Program-made: the position numbers and the translations under genes
DNA from: Cernens ardua
GTDB lineage: Bacteria; Pseudomonadota; Gammaproteobacteria; Pseudomonadales; Halomonadaceae
Length of the DNA: 64,000 nucleotides
NCBI RefSeq assembly: GCF_051251085.1
Contig: NZ_JBPCZH010000001.1
Span: 496,001-560,000, forward strand
Direction of reading: 5' to 3'
The notes under the pieces: generated by a model
Told to the model about the DNA's origin: nothing
Database searches by the model: none
Seen by the model: only the letters and a program-made list of their open reading frames with translations
Shown here: positions 1 through 8,529 of the stretch, in pieces
How the letters are laid out: every line of letters begins with the position of its first letter
Numbering within the stretch: the stretch's first letter is position 1

Positions 1-688
1 GCCACTGCCCTAGCGAAGCATTGAGACTCCCTGTGACAGGATCTTCAATCAAAGCACCTTTCTCTGCTTTATAGAAGGCCCTCACCTCAAATTGAGCATC
101 TGCGGCTGTATCGTGTGACCCAACAACTCCAACGCTTAAAGAAGTCGACCAGCCAACATCAGGTTGAATGGCCAATACCTGTTCAGCACTGGCCAGCCTG
201 ACACCCATCCACCCCGGACCATTATCAATCCACGCGGCATCTACTATTTCTTCCGGGTTTATCTTCAGGAATGCAGATACCGATTCAAGCTCATCTTCAC
301 TTAATGGGCCTGAACGTAACAGGGGCGGTGCTGAAAACGACAGCATGTCTGAATACCGACGGATAGAGACGCACCCTATCGCACTCTCCTGAACCACAAC
401 GCCGTTTTGTTTAGACGTATGCCCTGCTGCAAGCCAGGCATGGCAACTGCCCAATGTAGGATGCCCTGCAAAAGGCAGTTCCTGTTCCGGCGTGAATATA
501 CGCACCCGATAATCAGCTTCCGGCTGTGTAGCGGGCAACAAGAACGTCGTTTCAGACAGGTTGAGCCAATGGCTGATGCGCTGCATTTGCTGAGTAGTCA
601 GTGTGTCATCTGCCGTGATGACCGCCAGCGGATTACCCGAGAAACTTTCACTGCCAAATACATCAACATACTGAATGGGATAAGACAT
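1..688 (-). CDS. PhzF-family isomerase/epimerase-like protein (partial, C-terminus outside window)
   Basis: The reverse strand reads an uninterrupted frame from ATG at 688 to the window edge, 229 codons, beginning MSYPIQYVDVF. Family hallmarks are the SETTF segment with the conserved catalytic glutamate near residue 45, GHPTLG near residue 77, and DPVTGS close to the cut end. PhzF-like proteins have a two-lobed diaminopimelate-epimerase fold; the namesake isomerises a phenazine precursor, but most homologues have unknown substrates and no other phenazine gene lies nearby. So the family is clear and the reaction is not. Full members are about 260-300 residues, so some 35-70 are missing here. 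It lies downstream of the ppiD terminator and is probably transcribed separately. Confidence 0.88.
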   Translation of the reverse strand, partial: MSYPIQYVDVFGSESFSGNPLAVITADDTLTTQQMQRISHWLNLSETTFLLPATQPEADYRVRIFTPEQELPFAGHPTLGSCHAWLAAGHTSKQNGVVVQESAIGCVSIRRYSDMLSFSAPPLLRSGPLSEDELESVSAFLKINPEEIVDAAWIDNGPGWMGVRLASAEQVLAIQPDVGWSTSLSVGVVGSHDTAADAQFEVRAFYKAEKGALIEDPVTGSLNASLGQW

Positions 689-720
689 GACGCTCCCTGA
701 CCAAATTCGAATGAATTATA

Positions 721-749
721 AAAAAAAGCCCCGAACACAGGTTCGGGGC
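721..749 (-). terminator. Rho-independent terminator of ppiD
   Basis: A 9-bp perfect stem (GCCCCGAAC with GTTCGGGGC, 728-736 and 741-749) with a 4-base loop is followed, in the minus direction, by a run of seven T. It sits about 45 bp beyond the ppiD stop and ahead of the PhzF-like gene. Confidence 0.9.
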
Positions 750-793
750 GTCTTCATTTCAACGTGAAAATATTTTTCCACATTAATTCATGA

Positions 794-2614
794 TCAGTGA
801 CGTACGATTTTCGCTTTCGCCGTCAACTCATCAATCAAGCCCTGCGCGGCCGTCTCTGTCATTTGCGTCTGAAGCTTGTTGGCAACCTGACCCGAGGTAC
901 CCTGATCGTCGGTCTGCCCCACGGATTGAAGCTCAATCACGGCTTCATTGCCATTGGACAATGTCACACGACCATAACCTGATTGACCTGTCTGAGGACG
1001 CGCAATACCAAAAGCACCTTCGACAATGGCAGAATCCACTGAATGGGTATCACGCTGAACATTCGAAACCTGATGCCATTGCAGTGGAATATTTTGACCT
1101 TTTTGCAGATTGGCAATATCCGTACCGGCAAGTGCAGCAAGTGCCTGACGAGTCTTGTTTGCCAGAACCGTCTGCTTGACCTGATCCTTGATCTGATCGA
1201 AAGTCAATTGCTGCTCGGGACGATGGCTATCAACCCGAAGGACGATCTGACGATTGTTCCCAAGATCAATGACATCACTGTTATAGCCCTGATTCAGCAC
1301 CTGATCAGAGAATGCGGCCGACATAACCCCAGAGTGGCCGAAAATATCACCAGAAGCGTTACGAGAAAGCCAATCACTATGCTGTAAAGGCAGTTTCGTC
1401 GCATCGGCCACACTTTTCAGATCACTGGCGGAGAAGCTTTTGTCATTTAGTTCCTGTGAAAGATTGGTGTAAGCCGAATCGACCTTCTGCATCTGCAATT
1501 GCTGAGTCATCTGCCCTTTCAGCTGATCAAAGGACGGTAAGGCAATCCCCGTAACACGTACCAGATGAAGGGCACCATCAAATTGGAAAGGCTTGGAATC
1601 CTGCCCCGGTTGCAGGCTCTTGACCACTGAATCGAAGGGCTCGCCAAAAATACCAGTGGTGACATTCCCCAGACTGCCACCATTGCTGGCCGATGCCTTG
1701 TCATTGGAATACTGACGCGCCAATGAGGCAAAGCTGTGCCCCTGCTTCAGCAAGTCCTGAATATGGCTCATCTGCTTTTGAGCATCCTGCAACGTTTGAT
1801 TGGCGTTGATATTCAGAATGATATCGGAAACCTGCTTATCCGCCGAGGACGCGCGATTCTGATATTCCTTCTGAAGTTCGTCGTTACTGATATGAATAGT
1901 GCTGGCAAGCTTGCTTTTATCCAACACAATGTAGTCCAGCTTGACCTGTGCCGGACGAACATAGTCGGATTTGTGTTGCTGATACCAGGACTGCAATTCA
2001 CTATCAGAAACCTGAATAGAGGATGTCAAATCCGAGGGTGTCAGGGTTGCATAACGGAAAGTACGCGTCTGGTTGGTCAACGCTGTCAGTTTGTCCTGCT
2101 CTGCAGGCGTCACAAAGGTGCCCAGATTGAGGCCGTCCTGCAACTGGTGCAGCGTCATCTGCCGAGCCAGATAGGCGCGGAATGACTCAGGGGTATACCC
2201 CACCTGACTCAGTTTTTGCACAAAAATCTGTGATGAAAAGCGCCCCTGATTATCATGGAAGTCAGGAAGGCTGAGAATAATCTGGTCAATCTGGTCATTG
2301 CTGAATGTCATATGCCCTTTGTGTGCATATTGAATCAACAATGCCTGTTGGATCATTTGCTCCAGAAGTTGGCCCCGTGCGCTCTGCTGTTGATCCGGCT
2401 GGATCTGACCAGACTGAATCATACGGAGCACCTGCTGGTTGAGGCTTTGAGTGGAAATTCCTTCACCGTTAACGGTCGCAGCGTCATCACTGGAAGAGCT
2501 TCCAAACATGTCTCCCAAACGCTCAAGACCGAACAGGGCAAAGATGACGACGACAACCCCCACGATGACCTTGGTCACCCAACCGGAAGAACGGTCTCTA
2601 ATTTGTTGCAGCAT
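794..2614 (-). CDS. ppiD: PpiD, membrane-anchored periplasmic peptidyl-prolyl isomerase/chaperone
   Basis: The 606-residue protein has one N-terminal transmembrane segment (residues 16-33, VIVGVVVVIFALFGLERL), then a SurA-type chaperone region and a parvulin domain at about 258-355 containing GGSLG. This is the PpiD layout: inner-membrane anchored, facing the periplasm, helping exported proteins fold as they leave the Sec translocon. The length is close to the usual 620. It follows hupB on the same strand, as in E. coli and Pseudomonas, but with its own long upstream gap. GAGG about 6 bases before ATG 2614 supports the start. Parvulin domains of PpiD often have little isomerase activity, so chaperoning may be its main role. 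Confidence 0.95.
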   Translation of the reverse strand: MLQQIRDRSSGWVTKVIVGVVVVIFALFGLERLGDMFGSSSSDDAATVNGEGISTQSLNQQVLRMIQSGQIQPDQQQSARGQLLEQMIQQALLIQYAHKGHMTFSNDQIDQIILSLPDFHDNQGRFSSQIFVQKLSQVGYTPESFRAYLARQMTLHQLQDGLNLGTFVTPAEQDKLTALTNQTRTFRYATLTPSDLTSSIQVSDSELQSWYQQHKSDYVRPAQVKLDYIVLDKSKLASTIHISNDELQKEYQNRASSADKQVSDIILNINANQTLQDAQKQMSHIQDLLKQGHSFASLARQYSNDKASASNGGSLGNVTTGIFGEPFDSVVKSLQPGQDSKPFQFDGALHLVRVTGIALPSFDQLKGQMTQQLQMQKVDSAYTNLSQELNDKSFSASDLKSVADATKLPLQHSDWLSRNASGDIFGHSGVMSAAFSDQVLNQGYNSDVIDLGNNRQIVLRVDSHRPEQQLTFDQIKDQVKQTVLANKTRQALAALAGTDIANLQKGQNIPLQWHQVSNVQRDTHSVDSAIVEGAFGIARPQTGQSGYGRVTLSNGNEAVIELQSVGQTDDQGTSGQVANKLQTQMTETAAQGLIDELTAKAKIVRH

Positions 2615-2880
2615 TCGAACCTCGATTCATCACTGACATTCTCAGGTAGCACAGTTGTATTGTTGATCATCCTCAGTGGCACTACTGATATATGACTCAC
2701 ACCCATAGAGGACATCTGCTTGATAGGTTCCACCATTATACGCATGTGCGCCACAATCTGACCATGTGGTTTGACGGAACAAATCGTTTCATCACGCATC
2801 AACAGGGGGAGAAGATTCCAATTATCATGATTCGCAAGCGTAGTCTTCGTAAAAATCTTGAATATCCGTTTATGTATCAT
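2615..2880. other. ppiD upstream region, no gene seen
   Basis: This is most of the 408-bp gap between hupB and ppiD. Open frames here have no ribosome site, family match or composition of a real gene. The ppiD promoter must lie here, but I could not pick a convincing -35/-10 pair. Confidence 0.5.
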
Positions 2881-2912
2881 AAAAAAAGCGCACCCAAATG
2901 GATGCGCTTTAT
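2881..2912 (-). terminator. Rho-independent terminator of hupB
   Basis: AAAGCGCA (2885-2892) pairs with TGCGCTTT (2903-2910), and the A-run at 2881-2887 gives a U-tract on the minus strand. It lies about 110 bases after the hupB stop. The right side is also T-rich, so it could work weakly in both directions. Confidence 0.75.
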
Positions 2913-3022
2913 TTATATGTAGCTCATGGGATGAATCGTGAAAACCGTCACTCCGACAACTCAACCAATGGAATCGGATATGCCAAGCAGCACATGTAGC
3001 ACTGTAAAGTGCCGCATACAGT

Positions 3023-3295
3023 TTAGTTAACTGAATCCTTAAGAGCTTTACCTGCCTTGAAACCAGGAACCTTGGCTGCAGCAATCTTGATGGGCTTGCC
3101 CGTCTGAGGATTACGGCCAGTACGTGCAGCGCGTTCCTTGACGCTGAATGTTCCAAATCCAACCAGTGCAACAGAATCGCCTTTCTTGAGGCTATCAGTG
3201 ACCGAATCGATCATCGCGTCAAGTGCACGGGAAGCTGCCGCTTTTGAGATGTCCGCAGAAGCAGCAATGGCTTCGATCAGTTCAGATTTATTCAC
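3023..3295 (-). CDS. hupB: DNA-binding protein HU-beta
   Basis: The 90-residue protein begins MNKSELIEAIA and carries the HU signature (GFGTFSVKERAARTGRNPQT at 46-65), the beta-arm that intercalates its proline into DNA. Both HU features are intact: the helical dimerisation half and the DNA-binding arm. HU is an abundant nucleoid protein that bends DNA and helps replication, recombination and repair. The gene lies between lon and ppiD, the standard gammaproteobacterial position. A strong promoter (3378-3406) lies in the 176-bp gap after lon, and a terminator follows, so hupB probably makes its own abundant short transcript. Confidence 0.97.
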   Translation of the reverse strand: MNKSELIEAIAASADISKAAASRALDAMIDSVTDSLKKGDSVALVGFGTFSVKERAARTGRNPQTGKPIKIAAAKVPGFKAGKALKDSVN

Positions 3296-3377
3296 TATTT
3301 ACCCCTTGGGATCAAAAATAATTACTTGGCTAATGCGCGTCGATCAATGCGAAGAATTGTTATGCATCGACCAATAT

Positions 3378-3406
3378 TGTATAGCAACGGCTATAGTGGG
3401 GGTCAA
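3378..3406 (-). promoter_or_regulatory. Sigma-70 promoter of hupB
   Basis: On the minus strand TTGACC (3406-3401) is followed by a 17-base spacer and TATACA (3383-3378), near-consensus elements at ideal spacing. The transcript would have a leader of about 75 bases before hupB. Confidence 0.75.
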
Positions 3407-3471
3407 GCATTAAACACCCAACAAGCCGCGCCAGACAGCACTTTAGGCAAAAGTATAACGTTTTAGTACAG

Positions 3472-5892
3472 TCAATGGGTATTGATCGCAGACCGTTCAA
3501 CGCTCATTTTATCACCTATTGCCTTGTCCTTTTCAACTGTAATTTCATCACCCAAAGCAACTTCGAGTACCTGATCAATCCATTTGACAGGAATGATATC
3601 CAACGCTTCCTTAATGGAATCAGATACTTCCTTAAGGTCACGGCGGTTTTCTTCAGGGATCAAAACGTGTTTGATGCCTCCCCTACGGGCCGCCAGCAGT
3701 TTCTCCTTCAAACCGCCAATGGGCATTACTTCACCACGCAGGTTGATTTCACCCGTCATGGCAACATCGGCATGCACGACACGATTGGTGTAGGCAGACA
3801 CAATAGCCGTAACCATTGCTGCACCCGCACTGGGGCCATCCTTGGGAGTAGCCCCTTCGGGAACGTGAATATGGAGATCATTTTCCTCGAATTGCGCTTT
3901 ATCAATACCCAGTGCTGTTGCGCGTGCTCTGACAACAGTCAATGCCGCGCTGACGGACTCTTTCATGACATCGCCAAGAGAACCGGTTTTCTCCAGTTTG
4001 CCCTTGCCGGGAGTGATCACCGATTCAATCGAGAGCAACTCACCGCCGACAGAGGTCCACGCCAGGCCAGTCACACGCCCAACCTGATCATCCTGATCAG
4101 CAATACCATAGCTATAACGGCGCACACCGGCATAGGCTTCGATTTCGTCCTGCCCTAGAATACGGGTTTCAGGGTCGGCCTTTTTCTGCCCTTTCTTGCC
4201 ATTTTCCTGTTCTACATGCTGTAGCACCACTTTACGCGCGACTTTGGCAATTTGACGCTCAAGTTCACGCACACCCGCTTCACGGGTGTAATAACGGATC
4301 AATTCCAGTAGCGCTGCATCATCAAAGGCAAGTTCATCCGCTTTCAGACCATTGGCCTTGAGTTGCTTGGGCACCAGATAACGACGGGCAATGGCCAGTT
4401 TCTCGTCTTCCGTGTAACCGGGGATACGAATGATTTCCATACGATCCAGCAACGGTTCAGGAATGTTCATGGAGTTCGCTGTGCAGATGAACATGACATC
4501 CGACAAGTCGTAATCCAGCTCAAAATAGTGGTCATTGAACTTGTCATTCTGTTCAGGATCCAGTACTTCCAGTAACGCAGAAGCAGGATCGCCACGATGG
4601 TCACTGCCAAGCTTATCGATTTCATCCAGCAGGAAAAGCGGATTCTTCACCTCGGCACGCGCCATTCTCTGCAAAAGTTTACCCGGCATCGAACCAATGT
4701 AGGTACGACGATGCCCGCGTATCTCGGATTCATCACGCACACCGCCCAGTGAAAGCCGTGCAAACTTGCGATTGGTCGCACGCGCAATGGACTGGCCCAG
4801 CGAGGTTTTACCGACTCCGGGCGGTCCAACAAGGCAAAGTACTGACCCCTTCAGCTTTTTAACGCGTTTTTGAACGGCAAGATATTCAAGAATACGTTCC
4901 TTCACTTCATCAAGACCATAATGGTCTTCATCAAGAATGGCAGCAGCACGCGCTATATCGTGTTTGACGCGTGTACGCTTTTTCCACGGCACGGCCAGCA
5001 GCCAGTCAAGATAGGTACGAACCACGGTGGCTTCAGCAGAGTTCTGTGCCATGAGCTTCAGCTTGTTGAGCTCTTGCAAGGCTTTGTCACGTGCTTCCTG
5101 CGTCATACCGCTTTCGGCAATACGCTGCTCATACTGCTCGATTTCATTAGGCGCATTTTCAAGCTCACCCATCTCTTTCTGGATGGCTTTCATTTGCTCG
5201 TTCAGATAATACTCACGCTGGGATTTCTCCATTTGCTCTTTCACACGGGAGCGAATGCGTTTTTCGATCTGAAGAAGATCCAGTTCTGACTCGATCAGAG
5301 ACAACAAGTGCTCAATTCGATCACGGACCCTGTCCATTTCGAGCAGGGATTGCTTGTCTTCAACGCCCAGAGCCATATGAGTAGTGATGGTATCTACCAG
5401 ACGCGCCGGATCATCAATACTTTGGAGTGCTGTCAGGGCCTCACCAGGTACTTTCTTGGATTTTTTGACGTATTGCTCGAATTGATCCATCAGGACACGA
5501 ACCAGGGCTTCCTGCTCTCGTTCGTTCAGTGGCTGACTTTCACGCGCTACATACTGTGCTGTGGAGAAGGCCTCACCCTCCTCAACGGCTGTCACTTCAA
5601 CCCTTTCACGCCCTTCAATCAGCACTTTGACCGTACCGTCGGGCAACTTGAGGAGCTGCATGATTTCGGCGACTGTTCCTACCGAAAAGAGATCCTCGAT
5701 ATCAGGCTGATCCTGCCCCGCTTCACGCTGGGCAACAAGCAGTATCTGCTTGTTCTCTTGCATCGCGGTTTCAAGCGCGTTGATGGAGCGCTCACGCCCA
5801 ACGAAAAGAGGAATGACCATGTGTGGGTAGACAACAACATCACGCAAGGGAAGCAGCGGGAGTGTTTGCGTCTGTTCGGGAGTGTTCGCCAT
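3472..5892 (-). CDS. lon: ATP-dependent protease Lon
   Basis: The 806-residue protein has the full Lon architecture: N-terminal substrate-recognition domain (about 10-200), coiled linker (200-300), AAA+ module with Walker A GPPGVGKTS near 356 and Walker B LFLLDEIDK near 420, and a C-terminal protease with the Ser-Lys dyad (Ser688 in PKDGPSAG, Lys about 731). Lon degrades misfolded proteins and specific regulators in the cytoplasm. It is about 20 residues longer than the E. coli enzyme; part of this is a Lys-rich insert (GKKGQKK) between the ATPase and protease domains. The start follows AAGGAA. A heat-shock-type promoter upstream (6043-6071) fits known regulation of lon. Confidence 0.98.
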   Translation of the reverse strand: MANTPEQTQTLPLLPLRDVVVYPHMVIPLFVGRERSINALETAMQENKQILLVAQREAGQDQPDIEDLFSVGTVAEIMQLLKLPDGTVKVLIEGRERVEVTAVEEGEAFSTAQYVARESQPLNEREQEALVRVLMDQFEQYVKKSKKVPGEALTALQSIDDPARLVDTITTHMALGVEDKQSLLEMDRVRDRIEHLLSLIESELDLLQIEKRIRSRVKEQMEKSQREYYLNEQMKAIQKEMGELENAPNEIEQYEQRIAESGMTQEARDKALQELNKLKLMAQNSAEATVVRTYLDWLLAVPWKKRTRVKHDIARAAAILDEDHYGLDEVKERILEYLAVQKRVKKLKGSVLCLVGPPGVGKTSLGQSIARATNRKFARLSLGGVRDESEIRGHRRTYIGSMPGKLLQRMARAEVKNPLFLLDEIDKLGSDHRGDPASALLEVLDPEQNDKFNDHYFELDYDLSDVMFICTANSMNIPEPLLDRMEIIRIPGYTEDEKLAIARRYLVPKQLKANGLKADELAFDDAALLELIRYYTREAGVRELERQIAKVARKVVLQHVEQENGKKGQKKADPETRILGQDEIEAYAGVRRYSYGIADQDDQVGRVTGLAWTSVGGELLSIESVITPGKGKLEKTGSLGDVMKESVSAALTVVRARATALGIDKAQFEENDLHIHVPEGATPKDGPSAGAAMVTAIVSAYTNRVVHADVAMTGEINLRGEVMPIGGLKEKLLAARRGGIKHVLIPEENRRDLKEVSDSIKEALDIIPVKWIDQVLEVALGDEITVEKDKAIGDKMSVERSAINTH

Positions 5893-6042
5893 CGCAGACT
5901 TTCCTTATAAAATGAGGGTAGAGGCTGATAGCGGCAGCATAATTCGTGATAGGCGCAACATCAAAGGCCTGCATCCAATGTACCGCTGATGACCAATACA
6001 TCGAGCGATAAGCAGACTCGGCCTCTACCGGAATGACTCTAG

Positions 6043-6071
6043 TTATGGGGGCAACTGGGAGGGATTGCAAG
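6043..6071 (-). promoter_or_regulatory. Sigma-32 (heat-shock) promoter candidate for lon
   Basis: On the minus strand CTTGCAA (6071-6065) is followed by 14 bases and CCCCATAA (6050-6043). The sigma-32 consensus is CTTGAAA, 13-15 bases, CCCCATNT, so 13 of the 14 specified positions agree. The leader to lon would be about 145 bases. Besides this site, the 314-bp lon/clpX gap holds only the clpX terminator. Confidence 0.65.
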
Positions 6072-6106
6072 TCATTCGTAATAACCTGATCAATGGGATT
6101 ACGCTC

Positions 6107-6141
6107 AAAAAAACAAGGGAGCCCTGTAGAAGGGACTCCCT
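6107..6141 (-). terminator. Rho-independent terminator of clpX
   Basis: In the minus direction AGGGAGTCCCT pairs with AGGGCTCCCT (one bulged base) and is followed by TGTTTTTTT. It lies 65 bases after the clpX stop and just upstream of the lon promoter, separating the two units. Confidence 0.88.
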
Positions 6142-6206
6142 CGTCGATTCAAGCATAAGCGGGTTCACGCATAAAGAGTGCGTTTACCCATCAGTACATC
6201 AATGGC

Positions 6207-7493
6207 TTAGGCGTCGTGATTGGCCGTTCGCTTGGAATCTTCCTCATCCTGTGAGTAGATTTTAAGCGGTTCACTGACACCGTTGATCACGTTGGCATCC
6301 ACCACCACCTTGGAGACGTTACTCTCGGAGGGGATATCGTACATGGTATCCAACAGGACACCTTCCAGAATCGAGCGCAAGCCACGAGCACCTGTGCCGC
6401 GTTCCATGGCCTTGTTGGCGACAGCCTTAAGCGCTTCTTCACGGAAGTCGAGTTCGACATTTTCCATTTCGAAGAGTCGTTCGTACTGACGAACCAAAGA
6501 ATTCTTCGGCTCAGTCAGGATACGTACCAGTGCGGCTTCATCCAGTTCGTGCAATGTGGCTACAACAGGAAGACGTCCGACAAACTCAGGGATCAGGCCA
6601 AACTTGACCAAATCATCCGGCTCAACATCAGCCAGAATATCCCCAACACCTCGGGTGCTTTCCTTGCTTTTGACACTCGCGTTGAAACCGATACCGCCTT
6701 TCTCTTCACGATCACGGATGACCTTGTCCAGGCCAGCAAATGCCCCACCCACGATAAACAGGATGTTGCTGGTATCTACCTGCAAAAACTCCTGCTGCGG
6801 ATGTTTACGCCCCCCTTGAGGGGGAACGGAGGCAGTCGTCCCTTCAATCAATTTCAACAAGGCCTGTTGAACGCCTTCTCCGGATACATCACGAGTGATG
6901 GAAGGATTTTCGGACTTGCGTGAAATCTTGTCGATCTCGTCAATGTAAACAATACCGCGCTGAGCTTTCTCGACATCGTAATCACAGGCTTGCAGAAGCT
7001 TCTGGATGATATTTTCAACATCCTCGCCCACATACCCGGCTTCGGTCAGCGTAGTCGCATCAGCAATGGTAAAGGGAACATTCAACAAACGGGCCATGGT
7101 TTGGGCCAGCAGCGTTTTCCCACTACCTGTAGGACCGATCAGCAAAATATTACTTTTGCCGAGCTCAACGTCGTCCTTGTTGCCTACCTTGAGACGTTTG
7201 TAGTGGTTATAGACCGCTACGGAAAGCACCGTTTTGGCACGTTCCTGTCCGATAACATATTCGTCCAGCGTGTGACTGATTTCATGAGGCGTTGGTAAAC
7301 GCTCCTGATCGTCATCTTCCGATGCCGATTCAAGCACTTCTTCACGAATGATGTCATTACAGAGATCAACGCACTCGTCACAAATATAGACGGAAGGGCC
7401 GGCAATCAGCTTTCGTACTTCATTCTGGTTTTTACCACAGAATGAACAGTACAGAAGCTTACCGTTATCATCCCTATCTTTTTCGTCGGCCAT
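6207..7493 (-). CDS. clpX: ClpX, ATPase subunit of ClpXP protease
   Basis: The 428-residue protein has the N-terminal C4 zinc-binding domain (Cys16, Cys19, Cys38, Cys41), Walker A GPTGSGKT at about 120-127, Walker B (VYIDEIDKI) about 65 residues later and the sensor-2 motif GARGLRS near the C-terminus. ClpX unfolds tagged or specifically recognised proteins and threads them into ClpP. Length and motifs are typical of the family. It follows clpP by 90 bp on the same strand, and the strong terminator after it ends the likely clpP-clpX operon. Confidence 0.98.
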   Translation of the reverse strand: MADEKDRDDNGKLLYCSFCGKNQNEVRKLIAGPSVYICDECVDLCNDIIREEVLESASEDDDQERLPTPHEISHTLDEYVIGQERAKTVLSVAVYNHYKRLKVGNKDDVELGKSNILLIGPTGSGKTLLAQTMARLLNVPFTIADATTLTEAGYVGEDVENIIQKLLQACDYDVEKAQRGIVYIDEIDKISRKSENPSITRDVSGEGVQQALLKLIEGTTASVPPQGGRKHPQQEFLQVDTSNILFIVGGAFAGLDKVIRDREEKGGIGFNASVKSKESTRGVGDILADVEPDDLVKFGLIPEFVGRLPVVATLHELDEAALVRILTEPKNSLVRQYERLFEMENVELDFREEALKAVANKAMERGTGARGLRSILEGVLLDTMYDIPSESNVSKVVVDANVINGVSEPLKIYSQDEEDSKRTANHDA

Positions 7494-7583
7494 GCATGTA
7501 CCTCATCTTTACGTAGTGGCACAAAGGCCACTACTCTTGCGGATTCTACTCATGCGCCCCATGCAGGGAGCAGAGATCAGGGA

Positions 7584-8204
7584 TCAAGCGCCTGGCCGTT
7601 TATCCAGCACGGCATCAATCAGACCATATTCAGCAGCACGATGACTATTCATGAAGTTATCACGATCCGTATCGCGTTCGATGGTCTCAAGGTCCTGTCC
7701 CGTATGTTTCTGCATGATACGGTTAAGTTCCTGACGGATAGTGAGAATTTCCTGAGTATGAATCTCGATATCCGAAGCCGGCCCCTGAAAACCACCCAGT
7801 GGCTGGTGAATCATCATGCGCGAGTGCGGCAAGGCAAAACGTTTTCCCTTGGCCCCACCTGTCAATAACAAGGCACCCATACTGGCAGCCTGTCCAATGC
7901 ACAAAGTGGACACATCCGGCTTGATAAATTGCATGGTGTCGTAAATGGACATGCCTGCCGTGACAGAACCACCCGGAGAGTTGATGTAGAGATGAATATC
8001 CTTGTCCGGATTTTCAGACTCCAGGAACAACAACTGAGCGACGACAAGATTAGCCATGTAATCCTCAACCGGCCCTACCAGAAAGATAACCCTTTCCTTA
8101 AGAAGACGGGAGTAAATGTCGTAAGAACGCTCGCCGCGAGCACTTTGCTCCACGACCATGGGTACCAGTCCGCCGGCATTACTGATTTCAAACTCGCTGC
8201 GCAT
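7584..8204 (-). CDS. clpP: ClpP, proteolytic subunit of ClpXP/ClpAP
   Basis: The 206-residue serine peptidase has the catalytic triad Ser108 (GQAASMGALLL), His133 (RMMIHQPLGG) and Asp at about 182 (ERDTDRDNF). ClpP forms a two-ring tetradecamer chamber that cuts proteins delivered by ClpX or ClpA. As in E. coli, a short N-terminal propeptide (to about residue 13) is probably removed by self-processing. It lies between tig and clpX. The 325-bp tig-clpP gap suggests a promoter of its own (see 8254-8280) as well as possible read-through from tig. Confidence 0.98.
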   Translation of the reverse strand: MRSEFEISNAGGLVPMVVEQSARGERSYDIYSRLLKERVIFLVGPVEDYMANLVVAQLLFLESENPDKDIHLYINSPGGSVTAGMSIYDTMQFIKPDVSTLCIGQAASMGALLLTGGAKGKRFALPHSRMMIHQPLGGFQGPASDIEIHTQEILTIRQELNRIMQKHTGQDLETIERDTDRDNFMNSHRAAEYGLIDAVLDKRPGA

Positions 8205-8253
8205 AGTGACCTAACCCTTAGTCATGTAGAAAATAGTCATGAAGAGGATATCA

Positions 8254-8280
8254 ATATGGCCTCATCAGCAAAATCTCAAG
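8254..8280 (-). promoter_or_regulatory. Possible sigma-32 promoter of clpP
   Basis: On the minus strand CTTGAGA (8280-8274) is followed by 12 bases and GGCCATAT (8261-8254), a partial match to the heat-shock consensus with a slightly short spacer. E. coli clpP is controlled by sigma-32, which makes the site plausible, but it is weaker than the one at lon. Confidence 0.35.
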
Positions 8281-8459
8281 GCCTACCCTCAACAGTCAAA
8301 CAATGAACTCTATATGTAATCAAACCATAAACCCGAGCGCGCGTCATGCACAAGTGGCAGGCAAGGATGAAAAAAGTCAGTTAACCCCATAACGCACACA
8401 ACCCGACCGAAGCCGGGCCATGTACTACCTCACTTACATTGGCTATGGCACTTAATATC

Positions 8460-8490
8460 CATTCACCATTCACACTCACTAGCCATTCAC
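8460..8490. repeat. Heptamer CATTCAC, three copies
   Basis: CATTCAC occurs at 8460-8466, immediately again at 8467-8473, and at 8484-8490, in the clpP/tig gap just beyond the tig stop. No function is evident. It is one of several short repeats in the gaps of this window. Confidence 0.6.
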
Positions 8491-8529
8491 GCTCTTGATG
8501 CCACGCATGCGTAATGGTCACTTGCCTGC

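Noticed and set aside
2575..3171. 198-codon minus-strand open frame across the hupB-ppiD gap
   Set aside because: It runs antiparallel in frame terms through the end of hupB, crosses its terminator and the start of ppiD, has odd composition and no ribosome site or family features.
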